NCBI GenBank assembly: GCA_020851795.1
Contig: JADZCA010000071.1
Coordinates: 1-59,284 of the forward strand
Length of the DNA: 59,284 bases
Reading direction: 5' to 3'
DNA from: Planctomycetota bacterium
GTDB lineage: Bacteria; Planctomycetota; PLA2; JAEUHO01
The notes beneath the pieces are model-generated. The model made no database searches. It had not been told where the DNA came from and saw nothing but the letters and a program-made list of their open reading frames with translations. Made by a program: the position numbers and the translations under genes. Below are positions 18,562 through 31,373 of this stretch, one piece after another (position 1 is the stretch's first letter; the number at the start of each line of letters is the position of its first letter).

Positions 18562-21117
18562 ATGGCGTTCTCCCTCCGACGCCTCGGCGCGCTCGCCCTG
18601 CTGCTCGCGGCGCTCGCGCTCGTCGCGTGGTTCGTCGTGCCGCGCCTGCGCGTGGACGGCGACGGCGACGGCGCGCGCGACCGCGAGGCCGGCGCGCCGG
18701 GCGAGGTGGACGCCTCGGCGCGCGAGGACCTCTCGGCGCTCGCTCGGGCCGAGGCGGGCCGCCTCGAGCGCTTCCCCGGGCTGCGCGTCGAGCGCCGCGG
18801 GGCCGGCGTCGTGACGGGGAAGGTCGTCGCGATGGTGCCCGGCGCGGGCGAGCGGCCGCTCGCCGGCGTCGAGATCGAGGTCGTCGCGGTCGTGGACGGC
18901 CGCGAGGCGCGCGCCGCCGCCTCGTCCGCCGACGACGGGACCTTCGTGGTCGCGCCGGTGCGCGCGGCGGCCGGGGTCGTGCTGCGCGCGACGAAGGAGC
19001 CGTGGCGCGACCTCGTCGTGCGCGGGCTCTCGGTGGACGACGGACGCTCGCTCGACGTCGGGACCCTCGTCTTCGGCGCGCCGACCACGCTCTCGGGCAC
19101 GGTGCTCGACGCGACGGGGCGCCCCGTCGGAGGCGCGCTCGTGACCGTCGTGCGCGACACCGGGCGCGACGGGCGCGTGGACATGTTCCGGGCGCTGCGC
19201 GACCTCGCCGAGGCGCCGGGCCCGCTCGGGGCGACGACGTCGCAGCCCGACGGGAGCTTCTCGCTCGCCGGCCTGCCGCCCGGCCGCTACGTCGTGCGGG
19301 TGCGCCGCGGCGGCTACACGACGGGCTGGGCCTCGGGCGTGTTCGTCACGGTGGACGGCGACACGACGGGCGTCCGCGTCGTCCTCGAGGGCGGCGCGGG
19401 GTTCGCGGGGCGCGTGCTCGACGAGCGCGGGGCGCCGGTGGGCGGCGCGGTCGTCGTCGCGTTCCCGTTCCGGCTCGAGAAGGCCGACACGTTCCGGCGC
19501 GACGAGACCCGCACCGACGCCGACGGCACCTACCGCCTCGACACGCTCTCCGACGGCGTCGCCTACTTCGTCGAGGCGCACGCCGACGGGCGCGCGCCGT
19601 TCGGCCGCGTCGCGACGACGCGCGGCGTCTCGCCGCTCGACTTCACCCTCGTCGCGGCGGGCCGCGTCGAGGGGCGCGTGCTCGACGCGCGCACGCAGCA
19701 GCCCGTCGCGGGCGCCGAGGTGCTGCTGCTGACCGGGCTCGTGGGCGCCGGCACCGCGCCCGCCTCGGTCGTCGCCGACGCCGGCGGGCGCTTCGTCTTC
19801 GAGCACGCGCTCCCGGGCCCCGTGCTGCTCCTCGACGCGACGGCGCCCGGCTACGCGCCGGGCCGCGTCGGCTTCGACGCGAAGGCGCCCAAGACGGTGG
19901 TCGCCGGCGAGACGCTCGTCGTGGACGTCTCGCTCTCGGCGGGCGGCGTGGTCCGCGGGAGCGTGCGCGGCGAGGACGGGCGGCCGGTGGCGTGGGCGTC
20001 GGTCGTCGCGTACCTGCCGCACGGCCGCTTCGAGGGCGAGGTCGCGGCGCTGACCGACGCGTCGGGCGCGTACCGCCTCGAGGGGCTGCGCGCCGAGACC
20101 TGGGAGCTCACCGTCACCGCGCCCGGCTACGCGCCGCCGGTCGCCGACGAGGAGGTCCGCGTCGTCGTCGCCGACGGCGGCCCCGACGTCGTGCGCGACC
20201 TCGTGCTGCGCCGCGGCGCGTCGGTGGTCGGGCGGGTCACGACGCCGTCGGGCGAGGCCGCGGGCGGCGTGCCGGTCGCGGTGCGCGCCTCCGACCCGCG
20301 TCGCGCGGGCGGGCGCGTGCGCGACCTCGTCGCGGTCACGGCCTCGACGGGCGCGTACCGCATCGCGGGGGCGCCGCCCGACGTGGACCTCGTCGTCGTC
20401 GCGACCAGCGACGCGGGCGTGCCCACCGCGAGCCCGCCGTTCCGCGCGCCCGCCGGCGAGACAAAGACCGTGGACCTCGTGCTGCGCCCCGGCGCGAAGC
20501 TGATCGGGCGCGTCGTGGACGCGGGCGGGCGCCCCGTCGCCCGCGCGCGCGTGCGCTTCGGGCACGTCGAGCCCGACGAGGTGGGGCGGCTGTCGTCGTC
20601 GTTCCGCGCCGACGAGTACCTCGGGCCGCGCACGTTCGTCTCCGACGCCGGCGGCGGGTTCGTCTGCGACGACGTGCCGCCGGGCGCGACGATCCTGCGC
20701 GTGGACGCCGACGGGTTCGCCCCGTGGTTCCGCCGCGACCTCACCGTGCCGCCCGAGGGCGACCTGACGGGCGTCACCGCGACGCTGTCGGGCTCGAAGT
20801 CCGTGTCGGGGCGCGTCGTCTCCGCGGAGACCGGCGCGCCGCTCGCCGGCGCGTGGGTGTACGCGGTCGCGCGCGACGCACAGGGCGAGCGCGACGACGG
20901 TCGCGTGCAGCCGCTCGTCTCGGCGGAGACGGGCGCCGACGGCCGCTACGCGCTCGCCGGGCTCCCGCCGGGCCCGCTGCAGGTGGGCGTGTCCGTCGCG
21001 CTCGGCTTCAAGAACGCGTGGGAGGACCGCGAGAGCGCCCGTCGCGAGGACGTCCCGGCGGGGTCGTCGGGCGTGGACTTCCGCCTCGTGCCGCAGGTCC
21101 CCACGGCGGGCCGCTGA
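18562..21117 (+). CDS. second large envelope protein of carboxypeptidase-regulatory-like domains
   Basis: The 851-residue protein opens with an N-terminal membrane segment (LALLLAALALVAWFVV). An acidic stretch DGDGDGARD and several beta-sandwich repeats follow (GTVLDATGRPVGGALV, GRVLDERGAPVGGAVV, GRVVDAGGRPVARARV). It shares domain order and near-identical blocks with the gene before it: an RVRFGHVEPDEVGR block matches RLRVGHLDADNAGR, and both end with an SGxVx(G/S)E module. The two therefore arose by tandem duplication. It lacks the glycine-rich inserts. Function is probably structural or adhesive at the cell surface; no enzyme motif is present. The next gene starts 2 nt after the stop. Confidence 0.82.
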   Translation: MAFSLRRLGALALLLAALALVAWFVVPRLRVDGDGDGARDREAGAPGEVDASAREDLSALARAEAGRLERFPGLRVERRGAGVVTGKVVAMVPGAGERPLAGVEIEVVAVVDGREARAAASSADDGTFVVAPVRAAAGVVLRATKEPWRDLVVRGLSVDDGRSLDVGTLVFGAPTTLSGTVLDATGRPVGGALVTVVRDTGRDGRVDMFRALRDLAEAPGPLGATTSQPDGSFSLAGLPPGRYVVRVRRGGYTTGWASGVFVTVDGDTTGVRVVLEGGAGFAGRVLDERGAPVGGAVVVAFPFRLEKADTFRRDETRTDADGTYRLDTLSDGVAYFVEAHADGRAPFGRVATTRGVSPLDFTLVAAGRVEGRVLDARTQQPVAGAEVLLLTGLVGAGTAPASVVADAGGRFVFEHALPGPVLLLDATAPGYAPGRVGFDAKAPKTVVAGETLVVDVSLSAGGVVRGSVRGEDGRPVAWASVVAYLPHGRFEGEVAALTDASGAYRLEGLRAETWELTVTAPGYAPPVADEEVRVVVADGGPDVVRDLVLRRGASVVGRVTTPSGEAAGGVPVAVRASDPRRAGGRVRDLVAVTASTGAYRIAGAPPDVDLVVVATSDAGVPTASPPFRAPAGETKTVDLVLRPGAKLIGRVVDAGGRPVARARVRFGHVEPDEVGRLSSSFRADEYLGPRTFVSDAGGGFVCDDVPPGATILRVDADGFAPWFRRDLTVPPEGDLTGVTATLSGSKSVSGRVVSAETGAPLAGAWVYAVARDAQGERDDGRVQPLVSAETGADGRYALAGLPPGPLQVGVSVALGFKNAWEDRESARREDVPAGSSGVDFRLVPQVPTAGR

Positions 21118-21119
21118 CG

Positions 21120-22010
21120 ATGGAGGACGTCGCCGCCCTCGTCCCGAAGACCTCGGCCGCCGTCGCGGCCGCCCTCGTGCTCGGCGGGGGCGCCGTCGTG
21201 CTCGGTGCGGCGGCGCTGGCGCAGGTCGCGGGGCCCGGGGCGGCGGCGGGGCTCGTCGCCGCGCTCGCGCTGCTCGCCGGCGCGCGCGGGCGTCGCGCGG
21301 GCGACCGCGAGGCGGCGCTCGGCGCGGTGGCGGTCGCCGCCGCGGCGGCGCTCGCGGTGGTCGCGCGGGTCCTCGTGCGCTCGTTGGGGGAGGCCCCGGC
21401 CACGATCGCGCGCGTGGTCCAGGACGTCGCGCCCGCGGGGCCCGACCTCGCGTGGGTCGCCGCGGCGTCGGCCGCGCTCGCCCCGGCCGTGTCGGCGGCG
21501 CGCGTGCTGCGTCAGCCGTGGTCGGCGGTCCTCGCCCCGCCGCGGCCGCTGTGGCCCGCGGCCCTCGCCGCCGTCGTCGCGGCGGCCGTGCTCTTCCCGT
21601 TGGTCTGCGCCGCCGACCTGCACGGGCGGGCGCTCGTCGCGTCGGCGGTCGGCGGCGTCGCGCCGGACGCGAGCGTGGCCGCGGTGCTCGACGCGACCGC
21701 GCCCGGGCTCCCCACCGACCGGGGCCTGCTCGCGTCGTGGCTCGCGCTCGCGGTCGTGCTGCCCTCGCTCGAGGTGCTGCTCCACGGCGTGGTGCGGCGC
21801 GCCGCGGAGCGCGTGGGCCGGCTCCCGTTCGTCGTCGCGACGGCGGTCGCCGCCCCCGTGCTCCTCGCGCCCGAGGCGCCGGCGCCGGGCGTGTACGTGG
21901 CCGCCCTCGTCACGGGCGCGCTGGCCCGGCGCACGGGCAGCGTCCTCCCGGGCGTGCTCTTCTGGCAGGCGCTCGCGGCGGCGGAGACAGTGTGGGGACC
22001 CCTCGCGTAG
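21120..22010 (+). CDS. polytopic membrane protein, degenerate CPBP-like
   Basis: A 296-residue protein with about eight hydrophobic segments. The second half has LEVLLHGVVRR and GVLFWQAL, placed like the two conserved motifs of CPBP (Abi) intramembrane proteases. The EExxxR motif is reduced to a single Glu with His-Gly in place of Arg, so activity is doubtful. The family includes prenyl-protein proteases and bacteriocin self-immunity proteins. It begins 2 nt after the surface-protein stop, suggesting co-expression. Confidence 0.55.
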   Translation: MEDVAALVPKTSAAVAAALVLGGGAVVLGAAALAQVAGPGAAAGLVAALALLAGARGRRAGDREAALGAVAVAAAAALAVVARVLVRSLGEAPATIARVVQDVAPAGPDLAWVAAASAALAPAVSAARVLRQPWSAVLAPPRPLWPAALAAVVAAAVLFPLVCAADLHGRALVASAVGGVAPDASVAAVLDATAPGLPTDRGLLASWLALAVVLPSLEVLLHGVVRRAAERVGRLPFVVATAVAAPVLLAPEAPAPGVYVAALVTGALARRTGSVLPGVLFWQALAAAETVWGPLA

Positions 22011-22084
22011 CGCCCGCGGCGGATGGCGCTTGCGTGGAGGCCTGCGGCGACGGAGGCTGAGGGCGTGCTCGGGGAGGGCTTCCC

Positions 22085-22561
22085 ATGGGGCGCGGCGCGG
22101 TGTGGCTCGGCTTGCTGCTCTTCGCGGTGGCGTGGTTCGTCCCGGTGCACGAGGCGCTCGGGCTGAGCGACCAGCTGCCGCCGGGGATCGACCGCCTCGA
22201 GGGGGCGACCTCGGCGCGGGTCCCCGGGATCTACCGTGGCCCGCACGGCTGGCGCGCGTGCCGGGCCGCCTGGGACGTCTTGACGTCGCGCGAGGACCGC
22301 AAGGGGTTCGAGTCCACGTTGCTCGGGCTGACGCCGCTGCTCAACGGCGTGATGCTCCTCGGCGCGGCCGTCGCCTTCGGGGGCGGGTCGGCGCGGCGGG
22401 CGCGGACGGTGGGCGGCCTCCTGCTCGTCGCGTTCGTCTGGGCGTTGGGCTGGCTCTACTGGACCGACGGCGAGTTCCGCCGCGGCCTGCAGGCGGGCTA
22501 CTGGATGTGGGCGGCCTCGTTCGCCCTCGTCGGCACCGCCTTCCTCGGCGCGCGCGACTGA
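22085..22561 (+). CDS. small membrane protein, unknown function
   Basis: A 158-residue protein with about four hydrophobic segments (residues 5-22, 78-98, 104-124, 136-154). A soluble loop after the first segment contains WRACRAAWDVL. The motif YWTDGEFRRGLQAGYWMWAAS before the last helix is distinctive, but I cannot assign it to a family. GGGGAGGG lies about 6 nt before the ATG as a ribosome binding site. Confidence 0.6.
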   Translation: MGRGAVWLGLLLFAVAWFVPVHEALGLSDQLPPGIDRLEGATSARVPGIYRGPHGWRACRAAWDVLTSREDRKGFESTLLGLTPLLNGVMLLGAAVAFGGGSARRARTVGGLLLVAFVWALGWLYWTDGEFRRGLQAGYWMWAASFALVGTAFLGARD

Positions 22562-22686
22562 CGATCCTCGGTGCACGGACGCTGCGCGCGGGCCGAGGGG
22601 CTCCGCGGTGCCTCGCACCGCGGGGATCACCGGAGGGCGGCGACGAGCTCGCCCGCCTCCCTCCCCGATCGGAGCCCGCCCAGATC

Positions 22687-22715
22687 GATACAGTGGTGCC
22701 AGGCACGGTTGTATC
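22687..22715. repeat. single short palindromic repeat (GGTGCCAGGCAC type)
   Basis: GATACAGTGGTGCC followed by AGGCACGGTTGTATC forms a 29-bp near-palindrome. It matches the repeats at 2559-2640 including the GATACA/TGTATC arms, and its GGTGCCAGGCAC core recurs at 58994 and 59158. It sits between convergent genes. Confidence 0.75.
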
Positions 22716-22747
22716 GGCGGGCTAGGCGCGGGCCTACCAGCAGGCGG

Positions 22748-26587
<3,840 letters not shown>

Positions 26588-26727
26588 TTACGGGCGGATC
26601 GGCCCCGCGTCGGCACGCCGCGGTTGCCGCCGGGCCCGACCGGGGCCAAGATGCAGGACGGCTCCGGGAGGGCCGCGGTCCCGCCGATCCGTCAGGGTGG
26701 GCCGCCCCGACCCGGCTGAGGACCTCG

Positions 26728-27783
26728 ATGGCGCACATCCTGATCGCCGACGACGAGCCGAGCGTGCGCGACGTGCTGCGCAGCCAGCTCGCGGCCTTCG
26801 GGCACGAGGTCACGGCCGTCGAGAACGGCCGGCTCGCCGCCGAGGCGGTCCTGCGCACCGAGTACGACCTGATCGTCTCCGACATCCGCATGCCGGAGAT
26901 GGACGGGATCCAGTTCCTCAAGACCGTGCTGCCCCGCGTCGAGGGCACGACGCCCTGCATCGTGCTCACCGGGTTCCACGACGTCAGCCACGCGATCCGC
27001 GCGATCCAGGCCGGCGCCTACGACTACGTCCGCAAGCCGTGGGAGCTCGACGACATCCGGCTCGCGGTCAACCGCGCGCTCCAGCGCCGCGCCGACCTCA
27101 AGTTCCGCCGCGACTACCAGACCGACCTCGAGCGTCGCGTCCAGGAGGCGGTGGCCGAGCTCAAGGCCACCTACGACGGGACCATCGTCGGCTTCGCCGC
27201 GATCCTCGAGGGCAAGGACACCACGACCGCCGACCACTGCACGCGCGTGCGCGACATGTGCTCGCGGCTCGGGCGCGAGCTCGGGCTCGGCACCGACCGG
27301 GTGCGCGACCTCGAGCTGGGCGCGATGCTGCACGACATCGGCAAGTGCAAGGTGCCGGACGCGATCCTGAACAAGCCCGGCGCGCTCACGCCCGACGAGT
27401 GGACGACGATGCGCCTGCATCCCGAGTTCGGCGGCGAGATCGTCGAGAAGATCGCGTTCCTGCGTGGGGCGAGCGAGGTCGTGCGCTGCCACCACGAGCG
27501 CTGGGACGGCAAGGGCTACCCCAAGGGCCTGCGCGAGCGCGAGATCCCGCTGGCGGCGCGCATCTTCATGGTCGTGGACGCCTACGACACGATCACGTCG
27601 AAGCGGCCCTACAAGGAGCCGCAGCCGCCCGAGGCCGCCATCGACGAGATCCGCCGGTGCGCGGGCACGCACTTCGACCCCGAGGTGGTCGCGGCGTTCG
27701 AGCGCGTCTTCCCGGAGTTCGCGCAGGCCACGCGTGCGCGCCACGCGTCGGCCGCCGTGCACGCGCCGGTGCCGGTCGGCTGA
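26728..27783 (+). CDS. response regulator with HD-GYP phosphodiesterase domain
   Basis: A 351-residue protein. The receiver domain (3-120) has acidic D8/D9, phospho-acceptor D52, T81 and K103. A coiled segment (125-150) leads to an HD-GYP domain with HD at 202-203 (LHDIGK) and HHERWDGKGYP (255-265), all intact. HD-GYP enzymes degrade cyclic-di-GMP, so phosphorylation by an unseen histidine kinase should change cyclic-di-GMP levels. No kinase gene is adjacent, so it is an orphan regulator. It lies between the GT2 synthase and a convergent PilZ gene. Confidence 0.93.
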   Translation: MAHILIADDEPSVRDVLRSQLAAFGHEVTAVENGRLAAEAVLRTEYDLIVSDIRMPEMDGIQFLKTVLPRVEGTTPCIVLTGFHDVSHAIRAIQAGAYDYVRKPWELDDIRLAVNRALQRRADLKFRRDYQTDLERRVQEAVAELKATYDGTIVGFAAILEGKDTTTADHCTRVRDMCSRLGRELGLGTDRVRDLELGAMLHDIGKCKVPDAILNKPGALTPDEWTTMRLHPEFGGEIVEKIAFLRGASEVVRCHHERWDGKGYPKGLREREIPLAARIFMVVDAYDTITSKRPYKEPQPPEAAIDEIRRCAGTHFDPEVVAAFERVFPEFAQATRARHASAAVHAPVPVG

Positions 27784-27846
27784 CCGCGCGGCGACGGGCC
27801 GGCCGCGGGCGCCCGCGCTCCGCCGCCGTCCGGTCGCCGCTCGCCG

Positions 27847-28788
27847 TCAGGCGGCGGCTTCCGGCGTCTCCGGGACGTCGTCGAGCACGCCCATCGCGCG
27901 GCGGGTCGCCGTGTCGGGGGCCTTGTCGGCGCGCAGCGTCGCGCGGACCACGCCGTCGCGCACCTCGAGCCGGTGGACGCGGGCCTTCGTCTCCCACAGC
28001 ACGCGGCCGTCGCGCAGGCACACGACGCGCGCGTCGGTGCCGAGCGCCGCGACGTAGCCCTCGGGGTCGTCGAGGCCCGCCGGGACGACGACGTCCACCT
28101 CGAGCGCGCGCGTCCGCAGGGCGGTCAGCCGCCCGCGGTAGCGCGGCCCGATGAACGGGATCGCGGCCGGGAACAGGTGCGCGACGACCTCGGTGCGCGC
28201 GGTGCGGCGCGCGCGGGCGACCGGCACGACGTCGTCGGCGCGGTGCAACGTGCGCTCGGCGGCCGCCGGCGTACGGGCGGGCGCGAGGAGCTCGGGGTCG
28301 TCGGTGGGGGCGCGGACGGCGTCGTCCACCGCGGGCAGCCCGTCGTCGGCGACGTGGCGTCGGGTCTCGTCGCCGTCGAGCTCGATGCCGAGCAGCCGGC
28401 AGTCGGAGTCGGTGAGCTCGGGGTCGAAGCGGCAGCCGAGCAGGATCGGCGACGCGGCGGCGGGGCTCGCGACGAGGCGGACGACGGTGGCCTTGGTGAC
28501 CACGGCGCCGCCGCCGAAGCCCACGTCGATCCCGTCGGGGAAGCGCGACGCGAGCTCGGAGGCGAACGCGACGAGCTCGGCGGGGTTGGAGGGGGCGCGC
28601 AGGTCGCCGTCGACCAGCGCGAGCAGCATGCCGCCGCGCGAGACGTCCACCGTGTGGCCGGTCGAGCACGAGCCGTCGTGCCCGCGGCACTCCACGGTCA
28701 GCGTGCGCCGCTTGCGCGGGCTGCGGCGCTTGCCGCTCCAAAGGCCAGGGTCGAGTGCGGTGCCGGCGACGGGAATGTCGAGCGTCAT
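27847..28788 (-). CDS. PilZ-domain protein, probable cyclic-di-GMP receptor
   Basis: The 313-residue protein has a PilZ domain (about 20-140). It shows the RxxxR motif in RRSPRKR (21-27) and the DxSxxG motif DVSRGG (48-53), both required for cyclic-di-GMP binding. The C-terminal half (190-300) has a second beta-rich region of unclear family (GLDDPEGYVAALGTDARVV). It is convergent with the HD-GYP gene, 63 nt apart, which supports a shared signalling theme. Candidate partners are the GT2 synthase or motility systems elsewhere. Confidence 0.82.
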   Translation of the reverse strand: MTLDIPVAGTALDPGLWSGKRRSPRKRRTLTVECRGHDGSCSTGHTVDVSRGGMLLALVDGDLRAPSNPAELVAFASELASRFPDGIDVGFGGGAVVTKATVVRLVASPAAASPILLGCRFDPELTDSDCRLLGIELDGDETRRHVADDGLPAVDDAVRAPTDDPELLAPARTPAAAERTLHRADDVVPVARARRTARTEVVAHLFPAAIPFIGPRYRGRLTALRTRALEVDVVVPAGLDDPEGYVAALGTDARVVCLRDGRVLWETKARVHRLEVRDGVVRATLRADKAPDTATRRAMGVLDDVPETPEAAA

Positions 28789-28887
28789 AGGGGCCCCCCC
28801 CGAGGTCCCGGGTCTGGGGCTCCCCTATCGACCCTTCGCCCTCGGCGGCTTGACGACCCCCCCGGCGGCCCCCGCCCGCGCGTCGGA

Positions 28888-28893
28888 TAGGAT
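28888..28893 (+). promoter_or_regulatory. -10 box TAGGAT, leaderless start
   Basis: TAGGAT ends 6 nt before the ATG at 28900; it lies in the divergent region with the PilZ gene. A TTGACG at 28850 is 32 nt away, too far to serve as its -35 box. Confidence 0.5.
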
Positions 28894-28899
28894 CCGCCC

Positions 28900-29322
28900 A
28901 TGGGACCCGTCCGGCTCGTCGTGACCGTGATCTGCCTGGCCGCGTTCGGGGCCGCCGTCGGGCTCGAGGTCGCGGTGGCGCAGCGGCACGAGACCAGCGG
29001 CCAGGCCGCGTTGACGCGCTCGGCGCGGGCCCTGACGGACGCGCTCTCGGCGCCGCGGGTGGACGCGGCGGCGGTGCAGGCGCTGCTCGCGCCGGGGGCC
29101 GACCTCGAGGACCCCCGGGTGCGGCGGGTGATCCAGACGCTGGCCTCGGCGCTGCGCTCGCCGTCGATGGTGACGCGCGTCTCGGTGTCCGACGGCGGGG
29201 AGGGGACGTCGTCGCTGCGCGTGCTCGAGGGCGGCCGCCTCGGCCTCGGGACCAGCGACCTCACCCTGTCGTGGGTGCGCCGCCCGGACGGCCGTTGGGG
29301 CTTCGACCCGCTCCCCCGGTAG
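28900..29322 (+). CDS. small membrane-anchored or exported protein, unknown
   Basis: A 140-residue protein with an N-terminal hydrophobic segment (LVVTVICLAAFGAAVGLEVAV) and a small mixed alpha/beta domain ending in LSWVRRPDGRWGFDPLP, a pattern seen in NTF2/SnoaL-like or lipocalin-like envelope domains. I cannot assign it more closely. The next gene starts 113 nt downstream on the same strand. Confidence 0.6.
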   Translation: MGPVRLVVTVICLAAFGAAVGLEVAVAQRHETSGQAALTRSARALTDALSAPRVDAAAVQALLAPGADLEDPRVRRVIQTLASALRSPSMVTRVSVSDGGEGTSSLRVLEGGRLGLGTSDLTLSWVRRPDGRWGFDPLPR

Positions 29323-29435
29323 CGCGGCGTGCGCCCGCCGACGCGGCCCCCGGGGGCGGCGCGGCGGGGGAGGCGAGCGCGGCCGGGCGGCGTTGTTGGA
29401 TGTACGCGGGCTCGTCCCCGCGCGGAGCGCTCCCG

Positions 29436-30335
29436 ATGGTCCGTCCGCTCGCGATCCTCGTCGCCTTGGCTTCCTTCGCGCCGGTTGCGGCCGCGGACGT
29501 CCTCGAGCTCCACGACGGGCGCGTCGTCGAGGGCCTCGTCGCGAAGGACGGCGAGGTCTACCGCGTCGCGTCGCGGTTCGGCGAGGCCGAGTTCGCGGCG
29601 AAGGACGTCAAGGCGTTCTCGCCGGGCAAGTCCGTCGAGGACCTCTGGCGCGAGCGCAGCGCGGCCCTCGCCCCCGACGACGCGCTGGGGCGCCTCGCGC
29701 TCGCGTCGTGGCTGTCCCGCGTCGGTCGCACGACCGAGGCGCAGGCGCTGGCCGAGCAGGTCCTCGCGACCGACCCCGAGTGCGCCGGTGCGCACGAGCT
29801 CCTCGGCCACGTGCGCCACCGCGGCACGTGGATGAGCCCCGACGACGCCAAGCGGGCCGACGGCCTCGAGCGCCACGGCGACGCGTGGTTCACGCCGGAG
29901 GAGTGGGCGCGCCTCGACGCCGAGAAGCGCACGGCCGCCGAGGACGCGGCGCGCAAGGCCGACGGGCGACGCGTCGCGGCCGCGGTGGACGAGGCGGCGC
30001 GGCTGATGCTCGCGCCCGACCCGGCGCTGCGCGCCGAGGGCAAGCGTCGCCTCGAGGCGCTGGCGGCCGAGACGAAGACCGAGTCGATCCGCACGATGAT
30101 CCCGGCGCTCGAGGCCTTCGCCGGCGCGGCGGACCGCTACGTGGCGGCGATGAAGGCGGGCGAGTCGAAGATGGTGCTGTCGGAGTGCCGGATCCAGCTC
30201 GCGCGCCTCAAGCGGCCGATCCGCGAGTTCCAGACGGCGCTGGGCAGCAACCTCGGCCAGGCGCCGGTGAAGATCCAGCTCCCCGAGATCGAGCTGATCA
30301 AGGTCGGCACCACGGTCCCGATCCCCGCCCGCTGA
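29436..30335 (+). CDS. exported protein with TPR-like helices, unknown
   Basis: The 299-residue protein has a signal peptide (MVRPLAILVALASFAPVAA). A short SH3-like strand region follows (VLELHDGRVVEGLVAKDGE, then YRVASRFGEAEFAAKDV), like small exported proteins that sense or bind periplasmic ligands. A TPR-like segment is next (LASWLSRVGRTTEAQALAEQ, then DPECAGAHELLGHV), with a WMSPDDAKRADGLERHGD-type unit and a long helical C-terminus. Such HDGRxxxG plus TPR proteins are frequent in planctomycetes. It is the last core-type gene before the accessory island; a 132-bp element starts 34 nt after its stop. Confidence 0.7.
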   Translation: MVRPLAILVALASFAPVAAADVLELHDGRVVEGLVAKDGEVYRVASRFGEAEFAAKDVKAFSPGKSVEDLWRERSAALAPDDALGRLALASWLSRVGRTTEAQALAEQVLATDPECAGAHELLGHVRHRGTWMSPDDAKRADGLERHGDAWFTPEEWARLDAEKRTAAEDAARKADGRRVAAAVDEAARLMLAPDPALRAEGKRRLEALAAETKTESIRTMIPALEAFAGAADRYVAAMKAGESKMVLSECRIQLARLKRPIREFQTALGSNLGQAPVKIQLPEIELIKVGTTVPIPAR

Positions 30336-30369
30336 TCGAAGGATGGGGGGGTACCGTGGGGGGTACCGG

Positions 30370-30501
30370 GGTACCGAGCCGCGTACGCTTTCTCCAACCC
30401 GGGCGGCCGCGCCGCGCGTTCGTCCGCTCGTCCCCGCGACGTGGTCCGCTCGCTGCGGCGCGCAGGGCTCAGCTTGGTGGAAAGGTACGCGGCTCGGTAC
30501 C
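30370..30501 (+). mobile_element. 132-bp inverted-repeat element, copy 1
   Basis: The element begins and ends with the 17-bp inverted repeat GGTACCGAGCCGCGTAC, which extends inwards over about 10 more bp with one-base bulges. The interior folds into two hairpins (CGGGCGG/CCGCTCG and CTGCG-GCG-CGCAG). It is one of five copies of identical length and orientation in the island. It encodes no transposase, so it is MITE-like. Further GGTACC sites flank it on both sides. Confidence 0.88.
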
Positions 30502-30531
30502 TCCCGATCCTCCGGTACCTCCCGATCCTCC
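30496..30531 (+). repeat. 18-bp tandem duplication at the end of copy 1
   Basis: GGTACCTCCCGATCCTCC occurs twice head to tail. The first unit begins with the last six bases of the 132-bp element, so the duplication includes the element edge. Confidence 0.85.
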
Positions 30532-30543
30532 GGGACTCGCCCT

Positions 30544-30571
30544 TTGCGAAGCGAGCGGGAAGGGCTAGGGT
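30544..30571 (+). promoter_or_regulatory. island promoter cassette, copy A
   Basis: TTGCGA, a 16-nt spacer and TAGGGT. The same boxes at the same spacing recur at 33938 and 38996, each followed by a similar leader of about 50 nt and an ATG opening MRxR...PKRR. Confidence 0.7.
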
Positions 30572-30622
30572 GACCTCGTGCTCGGGTACGGGACCCACGT
30601 TCAGCACAGCAGGAACGCCGCG

Positions 30623-30736
30623 ATGCGTTCGCGCGTTTCCCGCAGCCGTCCGAAGCGAAGGGAGATTCTGGCACCTCACGAGAGGGTACGAGGCTCCGCA
30701 GCCGCCAGAGCACCGGGAACGGCAAGGCGAACATGA
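30623..30736 (+). CDS. 37-residue leader ORF with MRSRVSRSRPKRR start
   Basis: Downstream of promoter A, the ORF reads MRSRVSRSRPKRREILAP and continues to a TGA overlapping the next gene's ATG (ATGA). Its first 13 residues match the N-terminus of the exported protein at 39075 (MRPRVSRGRPKRR) and of another leader ORF at 34017. It may be a decayed or captured N-terminus now serving as a translational leader for the downstream gene. Confidence 0.45.
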   Translation: MRSRVSRSRPKRREILAPHERVRGSAAARAPGTARRT

Positions 30737-31281
30737 CGGCAGACTTCGCCGAGTGGATCGAGTTCAGCTCAGAGGCGTCCCTATTGGAGTGGGTCCGAGG
30801 CGGAGCTCGCGATGCACTGCTCATCCGATCGGGCGACGGAGATGCTCGCCGACACCTCGGCTTGGAGGTCCCGGTACGTGGACTTGACGGCAGGGCGCTG
30901 TCGATCGGCGTTCAGTGTGTGTCCTATGGCATTCTGCCGCAGTGCTTGGTGGTCGGAGCCCGCGCGGCGATGTTCGTTGGGCTCGACAGTTCCATTCATC
31001 GCATCGCGGCCCAGGACGCTCGATCGACGCGAGTCGTCGACTCTGACTATGTCTTCTACGAAATGATCGATGTTCCGGCCATCGGCCTGGTTCTCGCCGT
31101 GTTCGAGGTCGAGGTTGTGGGCATCAACTACGATGGCTCGATCCGGTGGAGACGCGATCTGCCCGAGATCTGTGGCGGCGTCGCGGTCGAGGGCGCGACG
31201 GCGATGGTCAAACTGTGGGAGTCGCACGTGACGTTTGCGCTGAGACTCCAGGATGGAAGTGTCCGAGCGGGTCACCCGTGA
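30733..31281 (+). CDS. unknown cytosolic protein, possible immunity-type
   Basis: A 182-residue protein without signal peptide or membrane segment. It is predicted rich in beta strands, with a C-terminal run of the style LAVFEVEVVGINYDGSIRWR followed by VKLWESHVTFALRLQDGSV. That alternating strand pattern with DG turns recalls small immunity-like proteins of polymorphic toxin loci, but I cannot name a family. Codon use is less GC-extreme than in the core genes. ATG overlaps the leader ORF stop. The following lipoprotein gene can begin with a GTG overlapping this stop (GTGA at 31278). Confidence 0.6.
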   Translation: MTADFAEWIEFSSEASLLEWVRGGARDALLIRSGDGDARRHLGLEVPVRGLDGRALSIGVQCVSYGILPQCLVVGARAAMFVGLDSSIHRIAAQDARSTRVVDSDYVFYEMIDVPAIGLVLAVFEVEVVGINYDGSIRWRRDLPEICGGVAVEGATAMVKLWESHVTFALRLQDGSVRAGHP

Positions 31282-31373
31282 TCCGTCAACGAGATGCCAT
31301 CGCGTTGCGCGGACTGGCGCGAACGATCGCGAGTGGTGGAGAACGAGATCGGATCCGCCGGCGGGCGACATCG

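Noticed and set aside
15118..20565. Minus-strand open frame of 1815 codons
   Set aside because: It is antisense to the two surface-protein genes and has the His/Arg/Ala/Asp-rich composition typical of shadow frames in very GC-rich DNA, with no domain or start signal.
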